From assembly GCA_918807975.1 (NCBI GenBank), contig OU964921.1:44108498-44172497 (forward strand): a stretch of 64,000 bases of DNA. The letters run 5' to 3'. The stretch comes from Aplidium turbinatum (lineage: Eukaryota > Chordata > Ascidiacea > Aplousobranchia > Polyclinidae). Below are positions 33,644-47,093 of this stretch, piece after piece (the stretch's first letter is position 1; each line of letters begins with the position of its first letter). Below the pieces are notes generated by a model. The model ran no database searches. It had not been told where the DNA came from and saw nothing but the letters and a program-made list of their open reading frames with translations. Made by a program: the position numbers and the translations under genes.

Positions 33644-36600
33644 TAGTAGTTGATTATGCATGTCCAATGTCCATGGCCCCGTTTGTATTGACATCGGGTA
33701 TTGTCAGGTAGTGTCAGGTATTGACGGAAGAAGTAGTGTCGCCTTGTGGGTATTGACGGAAGTGGGTATTGACATATTATATAGGTATATTCGGCGCGTG
33801 ACATCACTCTATGAAAGTATTGGTTTATTTTTTTTAAATATGATAAATAATGATAGTTTTTGAAATACACTGTTAAGTAACAAGGATGTTTAAATATAAA
33901 TTTCATTTTGTCAAAACTAATGAAGCCGTTTTGTTCTACACAGCTGTTGGTGGTTAGGAATAAAACTCTCATAACACAGTAAGGTCTAAAGTCCAGTTTT
34001 TCTTGCTGTGGGTGTACGAACTCAGCCTGCTTCCTGTACTGGCTCTGGGTAGCCTAGCAAGCAGCTGGTGCAATGCACTCTTAGTCAGTTAACATTATCC
34101 AGTTTTTTTCTTGTGTTGTTAGATTGTCAGAGTATGTTAATAAAGTTTAGATGTAATACTTTGTACTGAAATATGTTAGCAAAGTTTAAGATTGAGTTGA
34201 ATATGGAATAATGAAAACTGAAACAGATCCCCAAAGTTGATTTTAATTAGATGTTGAATTAGTATAAAAAGAAGGTTAGAAAGAATAGCGGTTTTGGTTT
34301 AGCTAATTTCATTAAAAAGCCAGCGAGTTATTTTATATGTGATAAGCTGTTAAAGTTAGTGAGAAGTAGAATTCACATCTGTCAAGAATGATCATGGTAA
34401 GTTGTTTTGTTCATTTTTTTTTAATTTCATTGGTATGTTACTTACAGAGGGTTCCATTTTGCAAAGTTTATGAAATGGATGGGTATATTCTTTATACAAA
34501 AATTTCAAAAGGCTTTTTTTTTTTAATTTGAAAAACCAGATGGTACGGTTTGTGTTTAAAAAAATTCAACAGACGTTTTTTTTAATTTGAAAAACCAGAT
34601 GGTACGGTTTGTGTTTAAAAAATTTCAACAAGCAGTTGTGTTTGTTTTATAAAAAAAAAATTCAACAGGCGGTGTGTTAATTAAAAAACCAGATGATACG
34701 GTTTGTGTTTAAAAAATTTCAACAGGCAGTTGTGTTTGTTTTATAAAAAAAAAATTACAACAGGTGGTTCGTACAATACGTAGTGGGAACTGATCGCGTG
34801 TAAGTTAGCAAACTGTCTGTATGTATATGTTTTGTATATTATGTTCTCTATGTTTTGTTAATTTTTTATCGGTTTGGTTGCAGCCATGTTTTTTCGTGAA
34901 GCTGTTTGCTTGCAGGAATAGAGTTTTTACTATTGATTCTGGTAAGTAGGTCTACTGGTTCGATTCCAGGTCTTTCCGAATACTGTGTTTCATTCTTATG
35001 GGCAGTAGATCTTTCGAGTTTCATAACTTGTCATTGATTTGTAGGATCTTTTGGTAATTTTATTGGTATATGAGGATTCACTGTTGTTTCGAATGTTTAG
35101 GTTGATTGAAGATTTCGTTGTACTTTGATGAGTTTTTTGATCTGTGGATCGGTTTTAGTTCATTGTACGGCAAATGATCAAAGGGTTGGCTATAATTATT
35201 ATAATGTATGACTTGTCCAAAAACATTAATAAATACTGCATGTAATCATCTCGAACAATAATAAATATTGCATTTTTTCATCTTTTCGGTTAATCTTCGT
35301 TTCGGTTTATGTTAGTTTCGGTAAATCTTTATTTCTTTAGGTCTACGTTTCGCTAAAACAGTGGTTTCAGCTAAACCTTTATAGTAACGTTTGATACATG
35401 TAACTAACCTGGAGTAATAGCTTGGTCAAAACAACGTAACTTTAGGCTTATCATGTAGGAATGAATTTTACATTTTTGTTTTAGATGATGCTAATACCAG
35501 CTAAACAATCAACATTTCTTTTAAACAACGAGAACACCCAAATGAACAGCTATAGAACAAATTGTTGCAACATATACTTCTACAATCTGAGGACTGGAAA
35601 AAAATCAACAAACCTAGCGCAATCTACATCACAAACTGTTACCTTAAGACAAGCATAAAAAAAAAATATAAACTCCAGCAGAATGAGAGCACAAAATTTG
35701 CAACACGTAATGACACCTGCTGATAAAAACACACAAACAAATCTCCAAACACAGATTTTAACGTTACAAATTTTGCAACACGTAATGACACCTGCTGATA
35801 AAAACATACAAACAAATCTCCAAACACAGATTTTAACGTTACAAATTATGCAACAGAAACTTGTGATATTTTGTTATAGTTTTTTAAGCTTGTAAAAATA
35901 AAATTGCAATTTGTTGAAAATATTTTTTAAGTTTGTAAAAGAAAACTTAAGTTTGTCACTTAACATAATTTTTCATGTGTATGTTTTCATGTGTTAAACT
36001 TTCAGATTATAATTTGTTAAAACTATTTTTTTTATGTTCAGTTTGTAAGTTATGGAACTTATAAGTTTGTAGTTTGTTAAAACTATTTTTTAAGTTGTAA
36101 ATTATGGAACTTAAACGTTTGTTAAAACTAATTTTCAGTTGTAAATTATGGAACATAAAGTTTGCACCTCGTTAGTTAATGTTTTTTTTAATTTATCAAT
36201 CATACAAACTGAAAGTTTGTAGCTTGTTAAAAATATTTTTGGTTGTTGGTTTGTGCAATTAAAAGTTTGTGATTTGTTAAAACTATTCTTCAGTTTAATA
36301 AAAGTTGAGTTTGTGATTAATTTTTCGTGTTTATGTTATTAGAATAAAACTTTTAGTTTACGATTTGTCAAAACTACTTTTTAGTTTGTAAAACAAAACT
36401 TAACTATTTTTTTCTTTAAAATAATTTTTCATGTTTATGTTATTAGAATAAAACTTTTAGTTTACGATTTGTAAAAACTACTTTTTAGTTTGTAAAACAA
36501 AACTTAACTATTTTTTTTTATTTAAAATAATTTTTCGTGTGTATGTTGTTAGAATAAAAGTTGCAGAACTAACATTTTTAATTTCTTATTTTTTTTCGTG

Positions 36601-39322
36601 CTAATGTTTTAAAAAAGTTTTAGTTTACAGTTTGTTGAAATAATTTTGTTTTCAGTTTTAAATGATGGAACTTAAAAGTTTGTAGTTTGTTAAAAGTATT
36701 TTTTAGTTGTTGATTTTTGCAATGAAAAGTTTATGATTTATTAAATTTTTTTTTTTCAGTTTTGTAAGTTACAGAACTAACATTTTTAATTTCTTAAAAT
36801 AATGTTTTTTTTTGTTTTTGTGTTAATGTTTTAAAAAGTTTTAGTGTACAGTTTGTTGAAATAATTTTTTTTTTATTTCTCTCAAGAATAATACATCCGC
36901 TTATTTATTCTTTTCTTTTTAAGATGAAGTATTTCCAGCAACCATAAGCTTACTCCCAGCAACCTTAAGCGTATTTCCAGCAACTTAAAGCACACTTATG
37001 ATTTGCAAACTCTTAAGTTGTTTTTATAATCTTAATCTAAAAATCATAAAACACTTTGGATGTGTCTCATGAGACTTTTAAATGACAACACTGTTTACTT
37101 AGGGTTTCACCTCCATTCGGTTTTGAAGGTTTTATTGTTGAGCTGTTGGATCCGTGATCGATCCCACGCTTACATTTGTAAAACGGATTAGTGTCTTGTT
37201 TATACTGTGGTTACAAGTATTTTTTTTCACATTTTCAACCCCTGTTATTTTTGTTAAGCACACGCATGGTTTACTTTGTAGATGATAAAATTTTATACTA
37301 GTAGCCTAGTTTTATGAAGCATATTACTTTAAGTGATTTATATTTTCTACCTGCTACAACTACAATTTAATTTCACATTCATTCTTAGCGATTTAGAGAT
37401 TACTTATGTATATTCTTCCTATTCCATAAGTACAATTCATCTGTAAAGATAATAATTGCGTATAACTAACTGTTTTGAAATAACAACACATTATTTTTGA
37501 ATCGTGGTAAGTTGTATTGTATAAATCAGTCTTAATGCTGTTTTATTAAAAACGTCTTTGGTAGGCTTCATATGCGTTGCATTTTACAAACTCCAGAACC
37601 ACTCCACAAGATTGTTTAAGAAACAGAAGAAGTCACGGAGTTGCATTGTTTTGATGAAATGCTTTGACGGGTAAAAATTTTGTAGTATTGACGTAAATTT
37701 ACCATTTAAGGGTTGGTAGTTTATAAGTTTATAACACAAGATTCACTTTAGTTATAACTTAAGATTCACTTTAGCTTCCTTGTTGACTTGCATAAGTAAC
37801 TAATCAATGTTGTTTTGTGAACTTGCATAACAGGTTGCTGTTTCGTTAGGGTTCTTCAGTTTTATAACGCTCAGTGCTTAAACTGTTTTGTAATTATATC
37901 TTACCTAATATGTAACCTCTAACAAATATACCAAACTATTTTATCACATTGAAAGATGTTTTTCTAGTAACCCATTGTTTTATACGTTCTATATGCCTCT
38001 AACTTTATGTAATGATTTTTCCACATCTACTTATAACCTAATTTCAGTGAGGTAAGGTATATTTAAGCCAACAACTTTCTATGAGTATCAATCCACAACT
38101 AAATTTTTTCACTTGAATTCATTGCTGGGTGAAAGCACACAAGCAGATCTCGGAAACAAAAGATTATTTTATACCAGTCCTAATACATTGTCTTGTATTA
38201 CATCCAAACTTCAAAATTTATCTGTTACACTGATTGATTTGTATAAAAACGAACCCATAGTTCCTTAATTCCTATCAAATTCGTCTAACGAAGTGGATCT
38301 TACAACTTAATCGCTTCCCTTAATTGGATAAAACTCTTTAATAAACTGCTAGCATCTCCTGTTTGAAAAGCTTAGGCACCTGCTATAGCACATAATTTCA
38401 TGATCACGAGTTTTCACAGTTGAATTATGACTTTAAACGTCTTTGTTTTATCATAGTCAAAACATTTTTTAAATGAAATTGCAGTAAACTGTTTTATGTT
38501 GTTTAAAACAGACGTAATATAACAATTTTTTAGTTTGGTCATGCGTACTGAACACTAAGTTAAGGTGTTGATCTTAAGAACCAATGAACTAAAGTCCGCG
38601 TGGGATCGAAATCCCACATCTAGTATTTCGATTTTTGGGTTAATGTTTAGCACTTAATTCTGTTTGTTTTGTTTCTTAACCTCACGTCAGTTGCTTGTAC
38701 ACACGGTTGTGGTTTTTCTTAATCACAACAAGATTCACTTTTTCACATAAAAAACATAGAAATATAAAATTTGCCAATAAGTTCCTTTTGTTTGCTCTGA
38801 TTCCAACATAAATAGATGAAAAATCGCTTTATCTTTGATCTATTTTACTATTTTCTGACAAACAATCAGGTTTTAACAACACTTTTGCAACAACTTATTA
38901 CGTTTTTACGTGTTTTCTAGCTACAATCTACTTATCACGAGTTTACTTATAATAAAAACGGTGGATAAAAATAAAGAAACTCAAGTTAGAATGATGTAAC
39001 CTTCGTGATTTACGATAATTTTGTGCCTACAAAATGTCAATTTTGAAACTGAATCAAAGTTAAACACATATAACGAATAACATTTTACTTGTTTGTATAC
39101 AGAAATTCCAAAAGTATTAATTATTTCCAACCATATAACGCCATCCATTCGTTTAGAATCGACATAACCCATTTTTTTTTAAAACAAGTCTGAACACGAT
39201 TTATATGAAATTAGCGGTTTATTTTAAATCGATTACAATATCGTTTCAAATTGATTTTGTGGCAAAAATGTTTATTTATTTACATCATGTAAAAGTACGA
39301 TTTTTTCTTTCATTGTGTTTAT
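33644..39322 (+). repeat. Left arm of the giant inverted repeat
   Basis: From outside to inside it has four parts. First are GGGTATTGAC-rich repeats (33695-33775). Next, at about 34500-34760, are four or so imperfect copies of a unit with CCAGATGGTACGGTTTGTG and TTCAACAGGC. At 35696-35850 there are two copies of a roughly 77-bp unit (CGTAATGACACCTGCTGATA). From 35880 to 36880 there is AT-rich reiteration of TTTAGTTTACGATTTG and TTTAGTTTGTAAAACAAAAC, followed by unique sequence. This arm keeps the unoccupied forms of both insertion sites of the other arm. Confidence 0.8.
38981..39172 (-). other. Short open frame conserved in both arms
   Basis: The frame encodes 63 residues starting MGYVDSKRMDGVIWLEIINT and ending HEGYIILT. 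The mirror copy in the right arm (40864-41079, +) is 71 codons with an in-frame upstream extension and only about two amino-acid changes. Because the arms are nearly identical, conservation is not evidence of selection. No family is recognised. Confidence 0.25.
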
Positions 39323-40741
39323 AGTTAGCATATCATAATCTTACAGTTAGCATATCATAATCATAATAAATACAAGTACGTCACCACAAATATTTCGAAC
39401 AAGTGTTGTGGAAGGAGCACCACTTTGGTAGACAATCACTGTGGAAAGGTGTGTACAGATATTGTGACTTATCTAAAAGAAAAAAAAAAGTTTACTCAAG
39501 CAAAAGATAGATTGTTGTTGTGTAACAGACAGTGATCATCAAAACTGAGTGATTTAACAATTTTGCATCTGTGTTTAGTGAAAAGTATTATGTAGATATA
39601 CATTTTTTTTCTATTTGTTTCTAGGTTCAAACACAATTTTATGATATTTTGTACATGTCTTAAAAAATCGTTTGACGTTATTTTGAAAATGTTACACAAA
39701 ATTAAAGCTTTACCTTTGGATTTATATCTGAAAAACACACGAGTGGCGGTAAAATACCATGGATATGTAAAGACAGAAAGACTAGTTGGTAAACTTATTA
39801 CGTTTTGAGACAATAAGGTCAGAGAAAGACTAAAGAAGAAGAGTTTGGAAGAGATTAAAGCCGTTGTACTGTAAGATTAAGTGAAGATAAAGAGGATGAA
39901 TCTACTGTCTGGAAGTAATAATTAATACCAGGTGTATATGTCAGTATTACATAGATTAACCACAAACCAGTGTATTCTAATTGAGATAAGGTAATAAAGA
40001 TGAAGCACCAGGAACATGTGACCAAAAGACAGCTCAAGAGGAACCAAACAATAAGTTTAGATGTAGGGGTAAGATAAAAGAATTAAATGAAACATGGAAA
40101 TCTTTACTAAAATATGGAAACTATTAAAATCTACGGTCTTCACAAGCAATCTGTTTGAGATGAGAATAAGCATAAAAGCGGAAAATTGTTCAAATAACAT
40201 ATTTTTAAGAATTAAACATTACACAACATACGACAAAAGAAAGTCTGAGGAACTGATTCAATGGTGAAAAGACAATAGAAATACTTGTGGATAATGATAA
40301 ACAAATCTTCACTTAACGTATCTGTTGAATAAATTGGCGTCATTGGTTTGCAGTTGTTAAAAGTAATCATCACGCGTAAATGCTATGGTACTATGTATCC
40401 AAGTAGAACGTTCAAGTAATTTTCTTATGTTTAAACGTAAGTTGATGGTAAACAAACCGGTAAAGTCGATTACAGACCAAACAATTGTTAAAATCTACGA
40501 ACACAAAGTTTTTTGATGTTGTGAAACAAAATTATTGCAACTGGTTTGGCTCGTGGTGATAAACGTGGATCATTTAATAAAGCATCATCATGTGTTTTCA
40601 AGCATGTTTTCATCAAAACCGGTTTAGACTTGTTCAAAAGTTACCATGAAATGCATCAGACTGCTTGATTTTTGTTTAGATCTTGTAAAACACTTAAAGT
40701 TATACAAAAGGCGGAGATATTAACAAAAATTTACCAAACAA
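39323..40741. other. Spacer (loop) of the giant inverted repeat
   Basis: About 1.42 kb of AT-rich unique DNA lies between the arms. The longest frame (39813-39496, minus, 105 codons) is basic and resembles nothing I know. If the unit moves by itself, its enzyme is not encoded here in recognisable form. Confidence 0.5.
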
Positions 40742-42533
40742 TAACACAATGAAAAAAAAATCGTACTTTTACATGATGTAAATAAATAAACATTTTTGCC
40801 ACAAAATCAATTTGAAACGATATTGTAATCGATTTAAAATAAACCGCTAATTTCATATAAATCGTGTTAAGACTTGTTTTAAAAAAAATGGGTTATGTCG
40901 ATTCTAAACGAATGGATGGCGTTATATGGTTGGAAATAATTAATACTTTTGGAATTTCTGTATACAAACAAGTAAAATGTTATTTGTTATATGTGTTTAA
41001 CTTTGATTCAGTTTCAAAATTGACATTTTGTAGGCACAAAATTATCGTAAAGCACGAAGGTTACATCATTCTAACTTGAGTTTCTTTATTTTTATCCACC
41101 GTTTTTATTATAAGTAAACTCGTGATAAGTAGATTGTAGCTAGAAAACACGTAAAAACGTAATTAGTTGTTGCAAAAGTGTTGTTAAAACCTGATTGTTT
41201 GTCAGAAAATAGTAAAATAGATCAAAGGTAAAGCGAATTTTCATCTATTTATGTTGGAATCTGAGCAAACAAAAGGAACTTATTGGCAAATTTTATATTT
41301 CTATGTTTTTTATGTGAAAAAGTGAATCTTGTTGTGATTAAGAAAAACCACAACCGTGTGTACAAGCAACTGACGTGAGGTTAAGAAACAAAACAAACAG
41401 AATTAAGTGCTAAACATTAACCCAAAAATCGAAATACTAGATGTGGGATTTCGATCCCACGCGGACTTTAGTTCATTGGTTCTTAAGATCAACACCTTAA
41501 CTTAGTGTTCAGTACGCATGACCAAACTAAAAAATTGTTATATTACGTCTGTTTTAAACAACATAAAACAGTTTACTGCAATTTCATTTAAAAAATGTTT
41601 TGACTATGATAAAACAAAGACGTTTAAAGTCATAATTCAACTGTGAAAACTCGTGATCATGAAATTATGTGCTATAGCAGGTGCCTAAGCTTTTCAAACA
41701 GGAGATGCTAGCAGTTTATTAAAGAGTTTTATCCAATTAAGGGAAGCGATTAAGTTGTAAGATCCACTTCGTTAGACGAATTTGATAGGAATTAAGGAAC
41801 TATGGGTTCGTTTTTATACAAATCAATCAGTGTAACAGATAAATTTTGAAGTTTGGATGTAATACAAGACAATGTATTAGGACTGGTATAAAATAATCTT
41901 TTGTTTCCGAGATCTGCTTGTGTGCTTTCACCCAGCAATGAATTCAAGTGAAAAAATTTAGTTGTGGATTGATACTCATAGAAAGTTGTTGGCTTAAATA
42001 TACCTTACCTCACTGAAATTAGGTTATAAGTAGATGTGGAAAAATCATTACATAAAGTTAGAGGCATATAGAACGTATAAAACAATGGGTTACTAGAAAA
42101 ACATCTTTCAATGTGATAAAATAGTTTGGTATATTTGTTAGAGGTTACATATTAGGTAAGATATAATTACAAAACAGTTTAAGCACTGAGCGGTATAAAA
42201 CTGAAGAACCCTAACGAAACAGCAACCTGTTATGCAAGTTCATAAAACAACATTGATTAGTTACTTATGCAAGTCAACAAGGAAGCTAAAGTGAATCTTA
42301 AGTTATAACTAAAGTGAATCTTGTGTTATAAACTTATAAACTACTGTACCAACCCTTGAATGGTAAATTTACGTCAATACTACAAAATTTTTACCCGTCA
42401 AAGCATTTCATCAAAACAATGCAACTCCGTGACTTCTTCTGTTTCTTAAACAATCTTGTGGAGTGGTTCTGGAGTTTGTAAAATGCAACGCATATGAAGC
42501 CTACCAAAGACGTTTTTAATAAAACAGCATTAA

Positions 42534-43525
42534 CCCTTTGCGGTCCAGCCTCATCCCTAGGATGAGAAATAAAATTATGTAATTTAGTCCAACCTCATCC
42601 CTGGGATGAGGTATTTATTTCAATCGTTACAGCAAGTCCAACGTCATCCTAGGGATGTTAATAGCGCAGATACGCGTGACTAGTTTCTTGCTTGGTACGT
42701 TTGGTGAAATTCTAGCTGATTTGGTGCCGTGTGCAAAAGCGAGGCGCGCTAGTTTCTTGCTTGGTACGTTTGGTGAAATTCTAGCTGATTTGGTGCCGTG
42801 TGCAAAGGGGCAAAAGGGGCAGGCCAGGTAAAAAGGGGCAGGCCAAGTTCCCTCGATTTGGAAGAAAGGTTGAACAAACAACAGCATTTTATTGCAAAGG
42901 CTGCTCGTGGACACAACAAAGACTGTATGTTATGCAGCAAACCGCATTCCAGGAAAACAACCCTCTTTTATTGCGAGACGTGTGTCAGAAAACCTGGATT
43001 GCACCCAGGTGCATGCTTCAAAGCATACCACACCCAAAGAAACTACAAACAATAAAATTGTTTACTGCCTCTTACCTGTGGTTTCACTTTCCGTGTTTTC
43101 TTACCTGTGTTTTGCCGTCTCTATGTTTGTAGTGTGTGTTGTTCTTAGAATTCAAATACAAAACAAAAAATGCAACTGATATGGAGTTATACAATGCCCT
43201 AAAACTGCAGCCTCAGCAATATTTGTTGTAAATAATAATTAGATTGATTGATAGTGGTAAATAATAATTAGCAACAGTGTCGCCTAAACAGTAGTATGGG
43301 ATATAAGCTAAGAATTGTGAAGTACAAACACAAAATGCGAGTGTTTCACCGCTGGAGGTGCCTTGCCAAACAAAAATAGCACAAACTAAAAATCGCTATT
43401 TTTCGTTTTTTCTCCTCAAATATGAAAAAACTCACACAGAATACGCCTTAGAACATGGAAAGGAAATGATTTAGTATAAAAAAAAAATATGGACCTGTGG
43501 GGAAATTTTTGGTAAAAAAAATTGG
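42534..43525 (+). mobile_element. piggyBac-derived segment in the right arm, with a 22-bp flanking duplication
   Basis: The left end reads TTAACCCTTTGCGGTCC, typical of piggyBac termini, with subterminal CCTCATCCCTAGGATGAG repeats. The right end lacks a matching inverted repeat. The host sequence GTTTTTAATAAAACAGCATTAA (22 bp; 42512-42533 and 43526-43547) is present twice, although the other arm has it once. It contains two TTAA sites 15 bp apart (start to start 17). The segment encodes a transposase C-terminus (42798-43055). Confidence 0.65.
42798..43055 (+). pseudogene. piggyBac transposase C-terminal cysteine-rich domain
   Basis: The frame contains RGRPSSLDLEERLN, then HFI, CMLCSKPHSRK, YCETCVRKPGLHPG and CFKAYHTQRNY before a stop. 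This Cys2...Cys2...C-F-x-x-YHT zinc-binding pattern is the C-terminal domain of piggyBac transposases that recognises the terminal repeats. The catalytic DDD core is absent, so only the DNA-binding tail remains. Confidence 0.75.
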
Positions 43526-46500
43526 GTTTTTAATAAAACAGCATTAAGACTGATTTATGCAATACAACTTACCACGATTCAAAAATAATGTGTTGTTATT
43601 TCAAAACAGTTAGTTATAGGTAATTATTATCTTTACAGATGAATTGTACTTATGGAATAGGAAGAATATACATAAGTAATCTCTAAATCGCTAAGAATGA
43701 ATGTGAAATTAAATTGTAGTTGTAGCAGGTAGAAAATATAAATCACTTAAAGTAATATGCTTCATAAAACTAGGCTACTAGTATAAAATTTTATCATCTA
43801 CAAAGTAAACCATGCGTGTGCTTAACAAAAATAACAGGGGTTGAAAATGTGAAAAAAATACTTGTGTTGTAACCATAGTATAAACAAGACACTAATCCGT
43901 TTTACAAATGTAAGCGTGGGATCGATCACGGATCCAACAGCTCAACAATAAAACCTTCAGAACCGAATGGAGGTGAAACCCTAAGTAAACAGTGTTGTCA
44001 TTTAAAAGTCTCATGAGACACATCCAAAGTGTTTTATGATTTTTAGATTAAGATTATAAAAACAACTTAAGAGTTTGCAAATCATAAGTGTGCTTTAAGT
44101 TGCTGGAAATACGCTTAAGGTTGCTGGGAGTAAGCTTATGGTTGCTGGAAATACTTCATCTTAAAAAGAAAAGAATAAATAAGCGGATGTATTATTCTTG
44201 AGAGAAATAAAAAAAAAATTATTTCAACAAACTGTACACTAAAACTTTTTAAAACATTAACACAAAAACAAAAAAAAACATTATTTTAAGAAATTAAAAA
44301 TGTTAGTTCTGTAACTTACAAAACTGAAAAAAAAAAATTTAATAAATCATAAACTTTTCATTGCAAAAACCAACAACTAAAAAATACTTTTAACAAACTA
44401 CAAACTTTTAAGTTCCATAATTTAAAACTGAAAACAAAATTATTTCAACAAACTGTAAACTAAAACTTTTTTAAAACATTAGCACGAACAAAAATAAGAA
44501 ATTAAAAATGTTAGTTCTGCAACTTACAAAACTAAAAAAAAATAAAATAATTTTAATAAATCATAAAGTTTTATTCTAATAAGATACACACGAAAAATAA
44601 TTTAAAATAAAAAGTACTTAAGTTTTGTTTTACAAACTAGAAAGTAGTTTTGACAAATCGTAAACTAAAAAGTTTTATTCTAACAACATACACACGAAAA
44701 ATTATTTTAAATAAAAAAAAAATAGTTAAGTTTTGTTTTACAAACTAAAAAGTAGTTTTTACAAATCGTAAACTAAAAGTTTTATTCTAATAACATAAAC
44801 ATGAAAAATTATTTTAAATAAAAAAATAGTTAAGTTTTGTTTTACAAACTAAAAAGTAGTTTTGACAAATCGTAAACTAAAAGTTTTATTCTAATAACAT
44901 AAACACGAAAAATTAATCACAAACTCAACTTTTATTAAACTGAAGAATAGTTTTAACAAATCACAAACTTTTAATTGCACAAACCAACAACCAAAAATAT
45001 TTTTAACAAGCTACAAACTTTCAGTTTGTATGATTGATAAATTAAAAAAAACATTAACTAACGAGGTGCAAACATTATGTTCCATAATTTACAACTGAAA
45101 ATTAGTTTTAACAAACGTTTAAGTTCCATAATTTACAACTTAAAAAATAGTTTTAACAAACTACAAACTTATAAGTTCCATAACTTACAAACTGAACATA
45201 AAAAAAATAGTTTTAACAAATTATAATCTGAAAGTTTAACACATGAAAACATACACATGAAAAATTATGTTAAGTGACAAACTTAAGTTTTCTTTTACAA
45301 ACTTAAAAAATATTTTCAACAAATTGCAATTTTATTTTTACAAGCTTAAAAAACTATAACAAAATATCACAAGTTTCTGTTGCATAATTTGTAACGTTAA
45401 AATCTGTGTTTGGAGATTTGTTTGTATGTTTTTATCAGCAGGTGTCATTACGTGTTGCAAAATTTGTAACGTTAAAATCTGTGTTTGGAGATTTGTTTGT
45501 GTGTTTTTATCAGCAGGTGTCATTACGTGTTGCAAATTTTGTGCTCTCATTCTGCTGGAGTTTATATTTTTTTTTATGCTTGTCTTAAGGTAACAATTTG
45601 TGATGTAGATTGCGCTAGGTTTGTTGATTTTTTTTCAGTCCTCAGATTGTAGAAGTATATGTTGCAACAATTTGTTCTATAGCTGTTCATTTGGGTGTTC
45701 TCGTTGTTTAAAAAAAATGTTGATTGTTTAGCTGGTATTAGCATCATCTAAAATAAAAATGTAAAATTCATTCCTACATGATCAGCCTAAAGTTACGTTG
45801 TTTTGACCAAGCTATTACTCCAGGTTAGTTACATGTATCAAACGTTACTATCAAACGTTCAATCAACCTAAACATTCGAAACAACAGTGAAACCTCATAT
45901 ACCAATAAAATTACCAAAAGATCCCACAAATCAATGACAAGTTATGAAACTCGAAAGATCTACTGCCCATAAGAATGAAACACAGTATTCGGAAAGACCT
46001 GGAATCGAACCAGTAGACCTACTTACCAGAATCAATAGTGAAAACTCTATTCCTGCAAGCAAACAGCTTCACGAAAAAACATGGCTGCAACCAAACCGAT
46101 AAAAAATTAACAAAACATAGAGAACATAATATACAAAACATATACATACAGACAGTTTGCTAACTTACACGCGATCAGTTCCCACTACGTATTGTACGAA
46201 CCACCTGTTGTAATTTTTTTTTTATAAAACAAACACAACTGCCTGTTGAAATTTTTTAAACACAAACCGTACCATCTGGTTTTTTAATTAACACACCGCC
46301 TGTTGAATTTTTTTTTTATAAAACAAACACAACTGCCTGTTGAAATTTTTTAAACACAAACCGTACCATCTGGTTTTTCAAATTAAAAAAAACGTCTGTT
46401 GAATTTTTTTAAACACAAACCGTACCATCTGGTTTTTCAAATTAAAAAAAAAGCCTGTTGAAATTTTTGTATAAAGAATATACCCATCCATTTCATAAAC

Positions 46501-47093
46501 TTTGCAAAATGGAACCCTCTGTAAGTAACATACCAATGAAATTAAAAAAAAATGAACAAAACAACTTACCATGATCATTCTTGACAGATGTGAATTCTAC
46601 TTCTCACTAACTTTAACAGCTTATCACACATAAAATAACTCGCTGGCTTTTTAATGAAATTAGCTAAACCAAAAATGCTATTCTTTCTAACCTTCTTTTT
46701 ATACTAATTCAACATCTAATTAAAATCAACTTTGGGGATGTGTTTCAGTTTTCATTATTCCATATCCAACTCAATCTTAAACTTTGCTAACATATTTCAG
46801 TACAAAGTATTACATCTAAACTTTATTAACATACTCTGACAATCTAACAACACAAGAAAAAAACTGGATAATGTTAACTGACTAAGAGTGCATTGCACCA
46901 GCTGCTTGCTAGGCTACCCAGAGCCAGTACAGGAAGCAGGCTGAGTTCGTACACCCACAGCAAGAAAAACTGGACTTTAGACCTTACTGTGTTATGAGAG
47001 TTTTATTCCTAACCACCAACAGCTGTGTAGAACAAAACGGCTTCATTAGTTTTGACAAAATGAAATTTATATTTAAACATCCTTGTTACTTAA

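Noticed and set aside
35580-35895. Open frames on both strands repeating a QHVMTPADKN-like or FVCFYQQVSLRV-like segment
   Set aside because: They are produced by two tandem copies of a 77-bp repeat and are mirrored in the other arm; nothing suggests translation.
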